A DNA stretch of 64,000 bases from assembly GCA_046349215.1 (NCBI GenBank), contig JAXMCV010000002.1, positions 930,001-994,000 of the forward strand, read 5' to 3'. Source of the DNA: JAJXWB01 sp046349215 (GTDB lineage Bacteria > Pseudomonadota > Alphaproteobacteria > Rhizobiales > Beijerinckiaceae). The notes beneath the pieces are model-generated. The model did not search any database. It was not told where the DNA came from and saw only the letters and a program-made list of their open reading frames with translations. Both the position numbers and the translations under genes were made by a program. Positions 18,001 through 27,251 of the stretch are shown here, piece by piece. Position 1 is the first letter of the stretch. Every line of letters begins with the position of its first letter.

Positions 18001-18030
18001 GGGCGGCGCGTCGGCGCCGCCCTTTTTTTT
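18001..18030 (+). terminator. Strong rho-independent terminator
   Basis: GGGCGGCGC (18001-18009), loop GTCG, GCGCCGCCC (18014-18022), followed at once by eight T. The nine-pair perfect stem and T-run make this the best intrinsic terminator in the window. It ends the giant polar-protein transcript 25 bases after its stop. Confidence 0.95.
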
Positions 18031-18080
18031 GCGCGCAGCGCCACGACTGGTAAACGAAGGCCCGAACGAGAGAACCGGAC

Positions 18081-18866
18081 ATGAGCAACGGGAAGGCAAG
18101 GGTCGCCCTGGTGACGGGGGCAGCGCGCGGCATCGGGCTGGCGGCGGCGCGCCGCTTTCTGGAGGATGGCTGGTCGGTGGCGCTGCTCGACAACAATGTC
18201 GAGACGCTCGCTGCCGCGTTTTCGGAATTGAAGGCGCGCGAGCGCGCCCTCGAACTGCCGCTCGACGTGCGTTATCCCGAACACGCCGAACGGGCGGTCG
18301 GCGCGGTGCGCGAAAAATTCGGACGGCTCGATGCGCTGGTGAACAACGCAGGCATCGCGCATTTCGGGCCGATCATGGAGACGCCGCTCGATGTGTGGCG
18401 CGAGATCATGGACGTGAATCTCACCGGCCCGTTCGTGATGACCAAGGCGGCGGTGCCGCTGATGCGCGAGACGGGCGGCGCCATCGTCAACATCACCTCG
18501 ATCTCGTCGCTGCGCGCCTCGACGCTGCGGGTGGCCTACGGGACTTCCAAGGCGGGGCTTGCGCACCTGACCAAGCAGATGGCGGTCGAACTCGCGTCCT
18601 ATGGCATTCGCGTCAACGCGGTCGCGCCGGGTCCGGTGGATACGGATATGGCGCTGAAAGTTCATTCGAAGGAAATCCGCGCCGACTATCACGACGCCAT
18701 TCCTCTCAACCGATACGGCCTGCCGGAAGAGCAGGCCGACGCGATCCTTTATCTCTGCGGGCCGAACTCGACCTATATCACCGGGCAGGTGCTGGCGGTG
18801 GACGGCGGCTTCGACGCCGCCGGCATCGGCCTGCCGACGCTGCGTCGCGACATGGGCAACGGGTGA
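18081..18866 (+). CDS. Short-chain dehydrogenase/reductase
   Basis: A 261-residue classical SDR. The cofactor loop TGAARGIG is at residues 13-20, NNAGI follows near residue 92, and the catalytic Ser and Tyr-Lys are visible (NITSISSL and YGTSK). The conserved PGPVDTDMA and the C-terminal YITGQVLAVDGGFDA are also present. The aspartate after the second strand (LLDNN) points to NAD(H) preference. The substrate cannot be inferred. It is a single gene following the terminator and converges on the Mla-type operon. Confidence 0.9.
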   Translation: MSNGKARVALVTGAARGIGLAAARRFLEDGWSVALLDNNVETLAAAFSELKARERALELPLDVRYPEHAERAVGAVREKFGRLDALVNNAGIAHFGPIMETPLDVWREIMDVNLTGPFVMTKAAVPLMRETGGAIVNITSISSLRASTLRVAYGTSKAGLAHLTKQMAVELASYGIRVNAVAPGPVDTDMALKVHSKEIRADYHDAIPLNRYGLPEEQADAILYLCGPNSTYITGQVLAVDGGFDAAGIGLPTLRRDMGNG

Positions 18867-18891
18867 GGCGGTCGTTCCCGACGCGCGGCGA

Positions 18892-19509
18892 TCAGATCTG
18901 CTTGGCCGTCCAGCCGACGATGGCGCGCATGGCGTCGGCCAGCGCCTTGTCGAGCGCCGCTGCCGCGGCGCCGTTCGCGGTGGTCGGCGCCGGCGCCGTC
19001 GAGTTGAATATCTTGCCGGCGACGCCCTTGCCCGACTTGCCGCCGATGATGCGCGCGGCGAGTTCGACGCGCGCCAGATCGCTCGTCGCGTCGATCTCGA
19101 AGCGACGGATGTCGATGATGAGTTCGTAGTCGCCCGGATCGCCGGGGCGGCCGACCGATTTCAGAAAGTGGGCGTTCTGGAAGGTGGCGATCAGCCGCGA
19201 CTGGACCATCGAGGTCAGCCGGTCGCTCCATTGCGCGTCGGACAGGAGCGAAAGCTGGTTTGGCTCCGAGCGCACGATGATGCGATCGGTATCGTAGGGG
19301 TCGTCGGCGCGCGGTTCGGGAATGACCAGCGCGCCGCGGATGGCGCGGGCGTTCATCGCCGGCACTGGCGCGGGGTCGAGGTCATAGCTCGCCAGGGGGG
19401 CCGAATTGCAGCCGGCCAGCGCCAGGCCGCAGCAGAGCAGAAGGGTCGCGCGCGCCCGGCGAAGGGCGCGGGCCGCCGTCTTTTCCTTGTCTGCGTTCAG
19501 GGTCGGCAC
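18892..19509 (-). CDS. ABC transport auxiliary lipoprotein (PqiC/MCE-associated)
   Basis: A 205-residue lipoprotein with lipobox LAGC at about residues 31-34 after a hydrophobic stretch (TLLLCCGLALAGC). The mature part starts ASYDLDPAPVP and continues with VIPEPRADDPYDTDRIIVRSE, the pattern of the ABC-type transport auxiliary lipoprotein family that accompanies MCE systems. It is the last gene of the permease-ATPase-MCE operon, 65 bases after the MlaD-like gene. Probably anchored in the outer membrane facing the periplasm, where it would help lipid transfer. Some alphaproteobacterial operons end exactly this way. Confidence 0.85.
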   Translation of the reverse strand: MPTLNADKEKTAARALRRARATLLLCCGLALAGCNSAPLASYDLDPAPVPAMNARAIRGALVIPEPRADDPYDTDRIIVRSEPNQLSLLSDAQWSDRLTSMVQSRLIATFQNAHFLKSVGRPGDPGDYELIIDIRRFEIDATSDLARVELAARIIGGKSGKGVAGKIFNSTAPAPTTANGAAAAALDKALADAMRAIVGWTAKQI

Positions 19510-19574
19510 TCTACAACTCCGGCAATCAATTCAATCATCAAGACCACGAGCGTTGCAATTGCAAGCGCCCGATG

Positions 19575-20489
19575 TCACCTCGCTTTATATTCCGGTAACG
19601 TCGGCTTGGCGCCGAAGATGATCTGGCTCGGGTTCTTCTCGAGGGAACGGACGGCGCGGCTGATATCGTCGAGCGTCCGGCGCCCGTCGGCGGCGAGCGC
19701 CTCGTACTGGCGCAACCCGGCGCCGGTGAAGCGCGCGACGTTCGCCATGATTTCCTTCATGCGGGAATCCACGTCGTCGGCCAGCTTGTGCACCGAGCGC
19801 GCGGCCTCGCCGATCTCGGCGATGGTCTTGCCGGCGTCGGGGCCGACCGATCCGAGGATGTTGTCGAGCTTCGTGGCGGCGTGATTGAGGCTGAGGAGCA
19901 GGGGGCCGACGCCGTCATATTTGTCGGCGAGCGATCCGGTCATGCTCTGGATGTTCGTCACCGTGCGGTTGATGCCTTCGCGGTTCTCGTCGATCAGCTT
20001 GTTGGCCTTGTCGGAGAGGTCGCCGAGCTTCTCGCCGATGCGCTGCGCCGATTCCAGCAGGTTCTGGAACTGCGACGGATCGGCGTGGATCGTGGGATAA
20101 GACTGGTTGCCGGAGACCTCGAGCGGCGGCGATGCGGCGCTGCCGCCCGACAGCGCCAGCGAGGCGACGCCCGTGAGGCCGGAGAATTCGAGACGGGCGC
20201 GCGTGTCCTGTTTCACCGGCATACGCTTGTCGATCTCGATGTGCGAGATCACCTGCGACGGATTGTCGGGATCGAGGTTGAGGTGCGTCACGTCGCCGAC
20301 GCGCAGGCCGTTGAAGGTCACGGCGCCGCCTTTCGTCAGGCCGGCGACGGAACCCGTGAAGATGACGTCGAAACCCTTCCGGGCCGCGGTCTTGGAAGGA
20401 CCGGAGAACCAGAAGACGAAACCGAATGCGGCGAAAATCACGGCAAGCGTAAAGGCGCCGATGATCGCGTAATTGGCCCGGGTCTCCAT
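19575..20489 (-). CDS. MlaD-family (MCE domain) substrate-binding protein
   Basis: A 304-residue MCE protein: one N-terminal transmembrane helix (YAIIGAFTLAVIFAAFGFVFWF), then the MCE domain (FTGSVAGLTKGGAVTFNGLRVGDVTHL), then a long helical tail with coiled-coil character (KLGDLSDKANKLIDENREG). MCE proteins form hexameric rings on the periplasmic side of the inner membrane and conduct phospholipids or other hydrophobic compounds. It follows the ATPase gene with three bases between stop and start. Substrate unknown. Confidence 0.92.
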   Translation of the reverse strand: METRANYAIIGAFTLAVIFAAFGFVFWFSGPSKTAARKGFDVIFTGSVAGLTKGGAVTFNGLRVGDVTHLNLDPDNPSQVISHIEIDKRMPVKQDTRARLEFSGLTGVASLALSGGSAASPPLEVSGNQSYPTIHADPSQFQNLLESAQRIGEKLGDLSDKANKLIDENREGINRTVTNIQSMTGSLADKYDGVGPLLLSLNHAATKLDNILGSVGPDAGKTIAEIGEAARSVHKLADDVDSRMKEIMANVARFTGAGLRQYEALAADGRRTLDDISRAVRSLEKNPSQIIFGAKPTLPEYKAR

Positions 20490-20492
20490 GTA

Positions 20493-21308
20493 TCAGCCCC
20501 CTGCCGGCGCAGGCGCCGGTTCCGGCGGCGCGATGGAACGCGCGCGCTTGCCGTGGAAATACGAGCGCAGCCAGGGATGCTCGGATTGAAGCATCGTCTC
20601 CAGCGGGCCCGCCGCGATCACCTTGCCTTGCGCCAGCGCGGCGATGCGATCGCAGATCGAATAAAGGGAATCCAGGTCGTGGGTCACCATGAAGACGGTC
20701 AGTCCCAGTGTACGCTGCAGGGTCTGGATGAGATCGTCGAACTCGGCCGCGCCGATCGGATCGAGACCGGATGTCGGTTCGTCGAGGAAGACGAGATCGG
20801 GATCGAGCGCGAGCGCGCGGGCGAGCGCGGCGCGCTTGATCATGCCGCCGGACAGTTCGGAGGGAAACTTGTCGGCGGCGTCGCGCGGCAGGCCGACCAG
20901 TTCGATCTTCAGGAGCGCGAGTTCGTCCATCAGGCGCGGCGACAGTTGCAGATGCTCGCGCATCGGCATCTGCACGTTCTGCTTCACCGTCAGGCCGGAA
21001 AACAGCGCGCCGCCCTGGAACATCACGCCGTAGCGGCGCTCGAGGCGCTTGCGGCCCTCCTCGTCGACGGCATCGACACTCTCGCCGAACAATTCGATCG
21101 TTCCCTCACGCTTCGGCACGAGGCCGAGGATCGTGCGGGTAAGGACCGACTTGCCCTGGCCGGAGCCGCCCACGAAGCCGAGCACTTCGCCGCGATAGAC
21201 GTCGAGGCTGAGCCCGCGCATGATCAGCTTCTCGCCGAAGCCGACCACGAGATCGCGTACGCGGATGATCGCTTCCTGGTCGTGAGGGGGCGGGCCGAGC
21301 ATCGTCAT
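20493..21308 (-). CDS. MlaF-like ABC transporter ATP-binding protein
   Basis: A 271-residue ABC ATPase. Walker A is GGSGQGKS, the signature is LSGGMIKRAALARALAL, Walker B is DLVFLDEPTSGLDP and the H-loop is MVTHDLDS. SGGMIKR is characteristic of the Mla/Ttg2 lipid-transport subfamily. ATG 21308 is preferred over upstream in-frame starts because it lies two bases after the permease stop (21311-21313) and matches the usual N-terminus. It energises lipid transport together with the neighbouring permease and MCE protein. Confidence 0.93.
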   Translation of the reverse strand: MTMLGPPPHDQEAIIRVRDLVVGFGEKLIMRGLSLDVYRGEVLGFVGGSGQGKSVLTRTILGLVPKREGTIELFGESVDAVDEEGRKRLERRYGVMFQGGALFSGLTVKQNVQMPMREHLQLSPRLMDELALLKIELVGLPRDAADKFPSELSGGMIKRAALARALALDPDLVFLDEPTSGLDPIGAAEFDDLIQTLQRTLGLTVFMVTHDLDSLYSICDRIAALAQGKVIAAGPLETMLQSEHPWLRSYFHGKRARSIAPPEPAPAPAGG

Positions 21309-21310
21309 GG

Positions 21311-22444
21311 TCAGTAATCGATCGCTGCGAAGAACATGGCGAACAGTCCGTCCACCACGATGACCATGAAGATCGCCTTCACCACCGAAGACGTGACGCG
21401 CTGGCCGAGCGATTCCGCGGATCCCTCGACCGCGAGGCCCTCCATCGCGCCGACGAGCGCGATGACGAGCGCCATGAACGGCGCCTTGATCAGGCCGACC
21501 AGGAACGTGTTCATGCCGATGGCCGTCTGCAGGCGGGACAGGAAGGCCTCCGGGCCGATGCCGCCGTAGATCCAGGAGACGATCAGGCCGCCGAAGATCG
21601 CCGCCATGTCGGCGACGAAGGTGAGCAGGGGCAGGGCGAGGATCAATGCGGTGAGGCGCGGGACGATCAGCACGTCCATCGGCGCCAGGCCCATCACCTT
21701 CAGGGCGTCGATTTCCTCGCGCATCTTCATCGAGCCGATTTCGGCTGTAATGGCCGAGCCGGACCGGCCGGCGATCATGATGGAGGTCAGAAGCACGCCG
21801 AGTTCGCGCAGGATGAGAATGCCGATGAGGTCGACCGCGAAGGCCTGGGCGCCGAAATATCGGAGCTGGAACAGTCCCTGCTGTGCGACGATGCACCCGA
21901 CGAGAAAGTTGATGAGGAGGATGATCGGCACCGAACGCAGGCCGAAACTCTCCATGTGATAGACGAGCGAGGTGTAGCGGAACGTCAGCGGGCGCGAAAA
22001 GGCGCGCCCCATGGCGAGAACCGACTGGCCAAGGAAGCCGACGCCGGCGACGAGGTCGCGGCCGGCGTTGACGACGCTGGCGCCCAGTTCGACCAGCATG
22101 TCCATGATGGTCGTGGCAGGGGGCTTCTTCGACTCGTCGAAGGCGCGCCAGCCGGCCTCGCGCAAAAGGATGGCCTGGTCGGACCGCGCATGTTCCAGCC
22201 GGCTCGTGACGCCGGCCGCTTCCAGAAGCTTGCGGGCGCGGTCGATCAGCCAGGCGCCGCCCGTGTCCATCCGCTCGATGCCCGACAGGTCGATGACCGC
22301 CGACCGGCCTCCGGCGGCCGCGCCGACCAGCCGCTCGGACGATGTCTCCATGTCCGGGCCGGATTCGAGCGTCCAGCTGCCGCCGAGCCGCAGGCGCGTT
22401 TCGCCGCCCTCGCGGTCGACTGTAAATCCGGGCTTCGTGGACAT
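21311..22444 (-). CDS. MlaE-like permease fused to an N-terminal STAS domain
   Basis: A 377-residue protein, first gene of the operon. Residues 1-100 are a STAS-type domain (AVIDLSGIERMDTGGAWLID), and residues 130-377 are the MlaE permease with about five membrane helices and the conserved EIGSMKMREEIDALKVMGL. In Escherichia coli the corresponding pieces are separate proteins, MlaE and MlaB. Here the STAS part is fused to the permease, an arrangement known in alphaproteobacteria. With the ATPase, MCE protein and lipoprotein it forms a complete lipid-transport system. Confidence 0.92.
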   Translation of the reverse strand: MSTKPGFTVDREGGETRLRLGGSWTLESGPDMETSSERLVGAAAGGRSAVIDLSGIERMDTGGAWLIDRARKLLEAAGVTSRLEHARSDQAILLREAGWRAFDESKKPPATTIMDMLVELGASVVNAGRDLVAGVGFLGQSVLAMGRAFSRPLTFRYTSLVYHMESFGLRSVPIILLINFLVGCIVAQQGLFQLRYFGAQAFAVDLIGILILRELGVLLTSIMIAGRSGSAITAEIGSMKMREEIDALKVMGLAPMDVLIVPRLTALILALPLLTFVADMAAIFGGLIVSWIYGGIGPEAFLSRLQTAIGMNTFLVGLIKAPFMALVIALVGAMEGLAVEGSAESLGQRVTSSVVKAIFMVIVVDGLFAMFFAAIDY

Positions 22445-22641
22445 GTATCCTCTGTCGCTGGCCTCGGGCGACGCCCGGAAAGTCTCACATTTCGCGGCCG
22501 CGAGAAAGCGAGGGGGCGCGAATCGACCCGTTTTGGGGCGCCGCTGGCGGCAAAGCTTCGCACTATGGTTAATAAAATTAAGAAATTCCGGTTATCGCGT
22601 GGCAGGAACGCCCGCAATCCGGAATTTCCCGAGGCCGAACC

Positions 22642-23625
22642 ATGCCGCGAACCCTGAACGTCGCCGTCGAAACCTTTCCGATCGCCGGGACCTTCACGAT
22701 CGCCCGGGGGAGCAAGACCGAGGCGGTCGTCGTCACGGTCGCCATTTCGGAGGCAGGATGCGCCGGCCGCGGCGAATGCGTGCCTTACGCGCGCTACGGC
22801 GAGAACCCCGGGAGCGTAACGGCCGCGATCGAGGCGGCGCGCGGGCGGATCGAGGCGGGGTGCGACCGGCAGGAACTGCAAGCGCTGATGCCGGCGGGCG
22901 CCGCGCGCAATGCGGTCGATTGCGCCCTGTGGGACCTGGACGCCAAGCGGCTGGGCGTCCGGGCTTACGAAATGGCGGGGCTGCACAGGATCGCCCCGGC
23001 CACCACGGCCTACACGATCTCGGTCGGGACCCCCGAGGCGATGGCCGAAGCCGCGGCGCGGGCGGCCGACCGGCCGGTCCTGAAGATCAAGCTCGCCGGC
23101 GCGGGCGACCCCGCCCGGATCGCGGCGGTGCGCCAAGCCGCCCCGGACAGCGAACTGATCGTCGACGCCAACGAGGCCTGGGACGAGGCCGACCTGGAGA
23201 GCCATTTCGCGGCCTGCGCCCGGGCGGGCGTCGCCTTGGTCGAGCAGCCGCTGCCAGCCGGCCGCGACGGCGCGCTGGCGCGGGTGAAGCGACCGATGCC
23301 GGTCTGCGCCGACGAAAGCGTCCACGACCGGGCCGGCCTCGCCGACCTGCGCGACCGCTACGACGCGATCAACATCAAGCTCGACAAGACGGGAGGCCTG
23401 ACCGAGGCGCTGGCGCTGGCCGCGGAGGGCGAACGGCTCGGCTTCTCGCTGTTCGTGGGCTGCATGGTCGGCACGTCGCTCGCCATGGCTCCGGCCATGC
23501 TGGTGACGCCGCGCGCGAAATTCGTCGACCTGGACGGACCGCTGCTGCTGGCGCGCGACCGCGAGCCGGGTCTGCGATACGACGGGTCGCTCGTCTTTCC
23601 CCCCGAGCCGGCGCTCTGGGGCTGA
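22642..23625 (+). CDS. Dipeptide epimerase (L-Ala-D/L-Glu epimerase type, enolase superfamily)
   Basis: A 327-residue muconate-lactonizing-subgroup enolase. Catalytic lysine motif KIKLAG near residue 150, metal ligands in IVDANEAW, a Glu further on, and CADES, plus the second lysine in NIKLDKTGGL. These are the positions used by AE epimerases, which invert the Glu centre of the murein dipeptide during peptidoglycan recycling. N-terminal capping domain has the family segment GRGECVPYARYGE. Other dipeptide specificities are possible. Single gene, start after a weak ribosome site. Confidence 0.88.
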   Translation: MPRTLNVAVETFPIAGTFTIARGSKTEAVVVTVAISEAGCAGRGECVPYARYGENPGSVTAAIEAARGRIEAGCDRQELQALMPAGAARNAVDCALWDLDAKRLGVRAYEMAGLHRIAPATTAYTISVGTPEAMAEAAARAADRPVLKIKLAGAGDPARIAAVRQAAPDSELIVDANEAWDEADLESHFAACARAGVALVEQPLPAGRDGALARVKRPMPVCADESVHDRAGLADLRDRYDAINIKLDKTGGLTEALALAAEGERLGFSLFVGCMVGTSLAMAPAMLVTPRAKFVDLDGPLLLARDREPGLRYDGSLVFPPEPALWG

Positions 23626-23692
23626 AGGCTACGCGGCGGCGTTTAGCCTTTCTTCAGGCAAGCCGGTCACTTCTAGGGGATTGCACTCGAGG

Positions 23693-25009
23693 ATGCGATC
23701 CTTGCGCAGGTTGAGCCACTTACCGCTTGAATCGCTTGGCCGGCTTTCCGGAGACCGGAATGGGGCGGTGGCGATCGTTTTCGCGATCCTGCTCCTGCCG
23801 GTCATGCTCGCCATCGGCGGGGCCATCGACTACGTCAACGTCATGCGCGCCCGCACGGCGCTCGACAGCGCGGCCGATGCAAGCGCGCTTGCGGCCGCTG
23901 AATTCGCAGCCGCGCAATATCGCGCCAACAACAACAGGTGGGAATCCGCCGGCGTAACCGCCGGGCAGAAGACCTTCGCCGCCTCCATTCCAAAACGCGG
24001 CGACATCTCGCTCTCGCACCGCAACGTCTCCATCTCGGTAAGGGGCCAGCAGATCCTCGCGACGGTCGAATATTCCGGCACAGTGAAGACGAAGCTGCTC
24101 GGCCTGGTGCGCATTCCCCACATGAATGTCGGCAACACGATGACGAGCAGCGTGACGCTGGCGAAATTCACCGACCTGCACATCGTCATCGACAATTCGG
24201 AATCGATGGGCATGGCGGCCTCCGCCGCCGACGAGATGACGATCCAGACCAAGCTCGGCACGACGTGTTTCCTCGCCTGCCATCTTCCCGGCAACGACAC
24301 GCTGGCGAGCTATCGAGGCGCCGGCGCCACGCTGCGCATCGACGTCATCAAGGCGGCCGTGGTCAAGTCGCTCACGGCCCTGCAGGCCTCGAGCGCCCCC
24401 GGCACGCTGCGCATCGCCGTCTACACGTTCAACAATAATCTGACGCGCGTCTTCCCGCTCTCGGCCAGCATTCCGGCGGCGATCGCGGCGGTGAACGCCG
24501 TCGATCTCGCAACAGATGGCGGCGGCACCAACATCACCTATTCCCTGAACAGTCTGAACGCCATGCTCGGGACGCCCGGAAAGGGCGCGAACGCCGGGTC
24601 GCCGGCGGGATCGGTGCTGCTGTTCACGGACGCCGTGCAGGACCACGAGCAATATCGTCCGGCGACCGGCTGGACCAACGATCCGAACTGGGTTCCCTAT
24701 TCGCCGTCGGTCTACAACATGTGGGATTACCAGCCGATCGACCCGGGCGGCTGCGCGCCGATCAAGGCGAAGGGGTACAGCATGTTCGTGCTGAACGCGC
24801 AGTATGTCATCACCTCGACGGACCTCGCCGAGCAGAGCCGTTATGGCGACATCCAGAATGTCGTGCTGCCGGCCGTTCCCGCCAACATCCAGTCCTGTTC
24901 GAGCGGCGCCGGCTATTTCTACATCGCCAATTCCCCGGCCGAGATCGTCACGGCGGTCACCAACATCTTCACCAGCGCCGCCAATACGACGCCACGCCTG
25001 ACGAACTGA
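23693..25009 (+). CDS. TadG-like pilus-assembly protein with VWA-type domain
   Basis: About 438 residues. One transmembrane helix near the N-terminus (GAVAIVFAILLLPVMLAIGGAIDYVNV) followed by RARTALDSAADASALAA is the TadE/TadG signature. The rest is an extracytoplasmic VWA-like domain (LHIVIDNSESMG, then GGGTNITYSL), whose DNSES follows the MIDAS pattern DxSxS only loosely. ATG 23693 was chosen, but an in-frame TTG at 23681 is equally close to AGGGG. No other tad genes are adjacent, so it is separated from the secretion machinery it normally works with. Confidence 0.85.
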   Translation: MRSLRRLSHLPLESLGRLSGDRNGAVAIVFAILLLPVMLAIGGAIDYVNVMRARTALDSAADASALAAAEFAAAQYRANNNRWESAGVTAGQKTFAASIPKRGDISLSHRNVSISVRGQQILATVEYSGTVKTKLLGLVRIPHMNVGNTMTSSVTLAKFTDLHIVIDNSESMGMAASAADEMTIQTKLGTTCFLACHLPGNDTLASYRGAGATLRIDVIKAAVVKSLTALQASSAPGTLRIAVYTFNNNLTRVFPLSASIPAAIAAVNAVDLATDGGGTNITYSLNSLNAMLGTPGKGANAGSPAGSVLLFTDAVQDHEQYRPATGWTNDPNWVPYSPSVYNMWDYQPIDPGGCAPIKAKGYSMFVLNAQYVITSTDLAEQSRYGDIQNVVLPAVPANIQSCSSGAGYFYIANSPAEIVTAVTNIFTSAANTTPRLTN

Positions 25010-25090
25010 CGGGCGCTTGATTTCGCGCTTTCGGCGCCTGCCTGTATCATGCGGCTCCATCGGACCCGAACGGGCTAAGGGAGGAGGCGC

Positions 25091-25687
25091 ATGACACGGC
25101 TGCTCGCTCTCATCGGCGCACTGGCGATCGCCGGCGCCGTCGTCGTCGCCGGCTTCTTCTTCGGCGGATTTTTCAACATCGCGGCCAGCGAAAACGATCC
25201 GCCGTTCGTGGCGCAACAGATCGTGCGGGTGCGGGTCGCCTCGATCGCGCGCCATGCGACGGACAGGCCGCCGGCCAATTTCGGCGAAGCTGCGCGCGTG
25301 CAGGCGGGCGCGAAGCTGTTTGCCGCCAGCGGTTGCGCGCAGTGCCACGGCGCGCCCGGAGTCGGCTGGGCGAAATTCTCGGAAGGCCTCAATCCCGATC
25401 CGCCGGATCTGAAGAAGGAAGCCGGCAATCTCGAGCCGCAGGAAGTGTTCTGGATCGTCAAGCATGGCATTCGGATGACGGGCATGCCGAGCTTCGCCGC
25501 CGCCGGCGTTTCCGACGACGACATCTGGTCGATCGCCGCCTTCGTGAAGAAGATCGCCAGCGTCAGCGAGGCCGATTATGCGGCCTGGACGGCGCCTGCC
25601 GCGTCGGTCCAGCCGCCCGCGCCGCCGCCAGCGCCCGCAGTTCCCGCGCCGGCCGCGCCTGCGCCGGCGGAGCAGCCGAAACAGTGA
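25091..25687 (+). CDS. Membrane-anchored c-type cytochrome
   Basis: A 198-residue class I cytochrome c. A 20-residue N-terminal hydrophobic anchor (LIGALAIAGAVVVAGFFFGG) is followed by the haem-binding CAQCHG and a later methionine ligand candidate in GIRMTGMPSF. The final 40 residues are an Ala/Pro repeat (PAPPPAPAVPAPAAPAPAEQ), a flexible tail. A strong GGGAGGAGG ribosome site precedes the ATG. The partner oxidase or dehydrogenase is not in the window. Confidence 0.88.
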   Translation: MTRLLALIGALAIAGAVVVAGFFFGGFFNIAASENDPPFVAQQIVRVRVASIARHATDRPPANFGEAARVQAGAKLFAASGCAQCHGAPGVGWAKFSEGLNPDPPDLKKEAGNLEPQEVFWIVKHGIRMTGMPSFAAAGVSDDDIWSIAAFVKKIASVSEADYAAWTAPAASVQPPAPPPAPAVPAPAAPAPAEQPKQ

Positions 25688-25730
25688 GGACGTCGCCGGC
25701 GCCATTGCTTGCAGGCGCGGCTGCCGCGCC

Positions 25731-27179
25731 TTGAAAAGGCAGGTCGCCGACAGGAGCGAGGTCGCCGGCAACGACGTCGCGCAGGTCGCGATCGTCGCCG
25801 GCGTCGCCACGGCGCTGGCCTTTCTCGTCGTCGGTCCGGTCTTCCAGCTGCAGACCTACGGCGACGGCGCGATCTTTTCATGGGCCGTCGCGCTCGGCGA
25901 AGGATGGGACATTCACTGGCGCAACATCGCCCCGCGCGCCAGCGCCTATGTCCTGCAATTGCGCCCGGCCGAACTTGCGGGCGCATGGACGCAAAGTCCG
26001 CGCGTCGCGATCGCGGCTTACGGCATTCTTCTCGCCGCGCCGCAGGCCCTCGGCCTGGCGGCGACCTTTGTCTTCGATCGCACGCGGCAGCGCGTCTTCT
26101 TCGTGTTCGCCTGCGCGTCGACAGCCTGTCTTGCGCCGCTCGTCTTCGGCTTTCCCTCGGAGATGCTGCTGGCGCACGCGCTGTTCTGGCCGACGCTGGC
26201 GCTGGCGACCTGCGCGGGCCGGACGAGGCGCGCAGCGCTCATGGTGTTCGGATTCATGCTGGCGACGGCCTTCACGCATGAAGCGGCGCTCGGGCTGCTT
26301 GCCGGAATCGTCGGCGTGCAATGGCTGCGCGGCGCCGGGCATCCGGCCTTCCTGCGCGCGCTCGCCTGCTTCGTCGCCGTCGTGGCGGTCTGGCTCGCCG
26401 TCAATCGCGCGATTCCGCCGGACGCCTATTACGGCGAGGTGCGGTTGCGCGCCGCCAGCGAATTCCTGGAGGCGCGTTCGCTCGCCTTTCCCGAAGCGCG
26501 CCTGCTCGCGAGCGCGCTCGCCGCCTATTTTGCGCTCGCGCTCTGCCTGCGACCCTTCACAGCGCGCGCCGGCGCGCTCGCCGCCCTGGCGACGCTCGCG
26601 GGACTCGGCCTGTTCTGGTGGCGGTTCGACACGATTCTGCATGCCGAGAGCCGCTACTACGCGCGCACCATCCTTCTCGCAGGCACGTGCATCCTCGCGG
26701 TCGTCGCAGCCCTGATCTTCCTGCGGTCAGAAGGCCGCGCCGGCCGCATCGAGAAGCTCGGCGCGCCGGCGCTGGACGCGCTTTCGCGCGCAGGCTGGAT
26801 ATTTCCGGGCGCGCTCGCGGTTCTGCTCGTCGTGCACGTCGTCGAGACGACGAAATTCGTACGCGGCTGGCTCGACTATCGCGCGGCCGTGCGCGCGCTG
26901 GCGCTGGGCGAAGCCGCCGATCCGCAACTCGGCGCGCCCTTCTTCGTGTCGTCGGCGCGCATCGCGCCGGACGTCGACCGGCTGTCGTGGTTTTCGACAA
27001 CGCCTTATTTCTCCGCGCTCGTTGCGGATTTCGCGCCGAACAGGATCGTCGTCGATCCGAAGGGCAATTACTTCTGGATGGATTGTGGAATGGCGACGCG
27101 CCAGGCGGAAAAGCCCGGCGCGGTTCCCCGGCGGACGCGCGAGATGATAGCGGCCTATGCCTGCGCGCACAGGCCGTGA
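25731..27179 (+). CDS. Unknown polytopic membrane protein (about 10 helices)
   Basis: Unrecognised protein of about 482 residues, if the TTG at 25731 is the start; no ATG fits and the extent upstream is uncertain. About ten hydrophobic helices can be drawn. The first loop (TYGDGAIFSWAVALGEGWDIHW) has acidic residues, as in glycosyltransferases of the GT-C fold, and a large C-terminal loop ends in a Cys-containing tail (DCGMATRQAEKPG). I would call it a possible GT-C-like enzyme, but only weakly. It lies 43 bases after the cytochrome gene and may share its transcript. Confidence 0.6.
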   Translation: MKRQVADRSEVAGNDVAQVAIVAGVATALAFLVVGPVFQLQTYGDGAIFSWAVALGEGWDIHWRNIAPRASAYVLQLRPAELAGAWTQSPRVAIAAYGILLAAPQALGLAATFVFDRTRQRVFFVFACASTACLAPLVFGFPSEMLLAHALFWPTLALATCAGRTRRAALMVFGFMLATAFTHEAALGLLAGIVGVQWLRGAGHPAFLRALACFVAVVAVWLAVNRAIPPDAYYGEVRLRAASEFLEARSLAFPEARLLASALAAYFALALCLRPFTARAGALAALATLAGLGLFWWRFDTILHAESRYYARTILLAGTCILAVVAALIFLRSEGRAGRIEKLGAPALDALSRAGWIFPGALAVLLVVHVVETTKFVRGWLDYRAAVRALALGEAADPQLGAPFFVSSARIAPDVDRLSWFSTTPYFSALVADFAPNRIVVDPKGNYFWMDCGMATRQAEKPGAVPRRTREMIAAYACAHRP

Positions 27180-27251
27180 ACCCGTGCTATAGAATCTCCA
27201 GGGGCGGCGCGCGCCGTCTCGTCCAACGACAGAAAATGGAGGAAAGCCCGA

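Noticed and set aside
16365..18692. A 775-residue minus-strand frame opposite the giant coiled-coil gene
   Set aside because: The repeat structure of the real gene forces long antisense frames; this one is Arg-rich and has no ribosome site.
22570..22583. TTAATAAAATTAAG as a CtrA site upstream of the dipeptide epimerase gene
   Set aside because: The two TTAA are five bases apart, not seven, so it does not fit the consensus.
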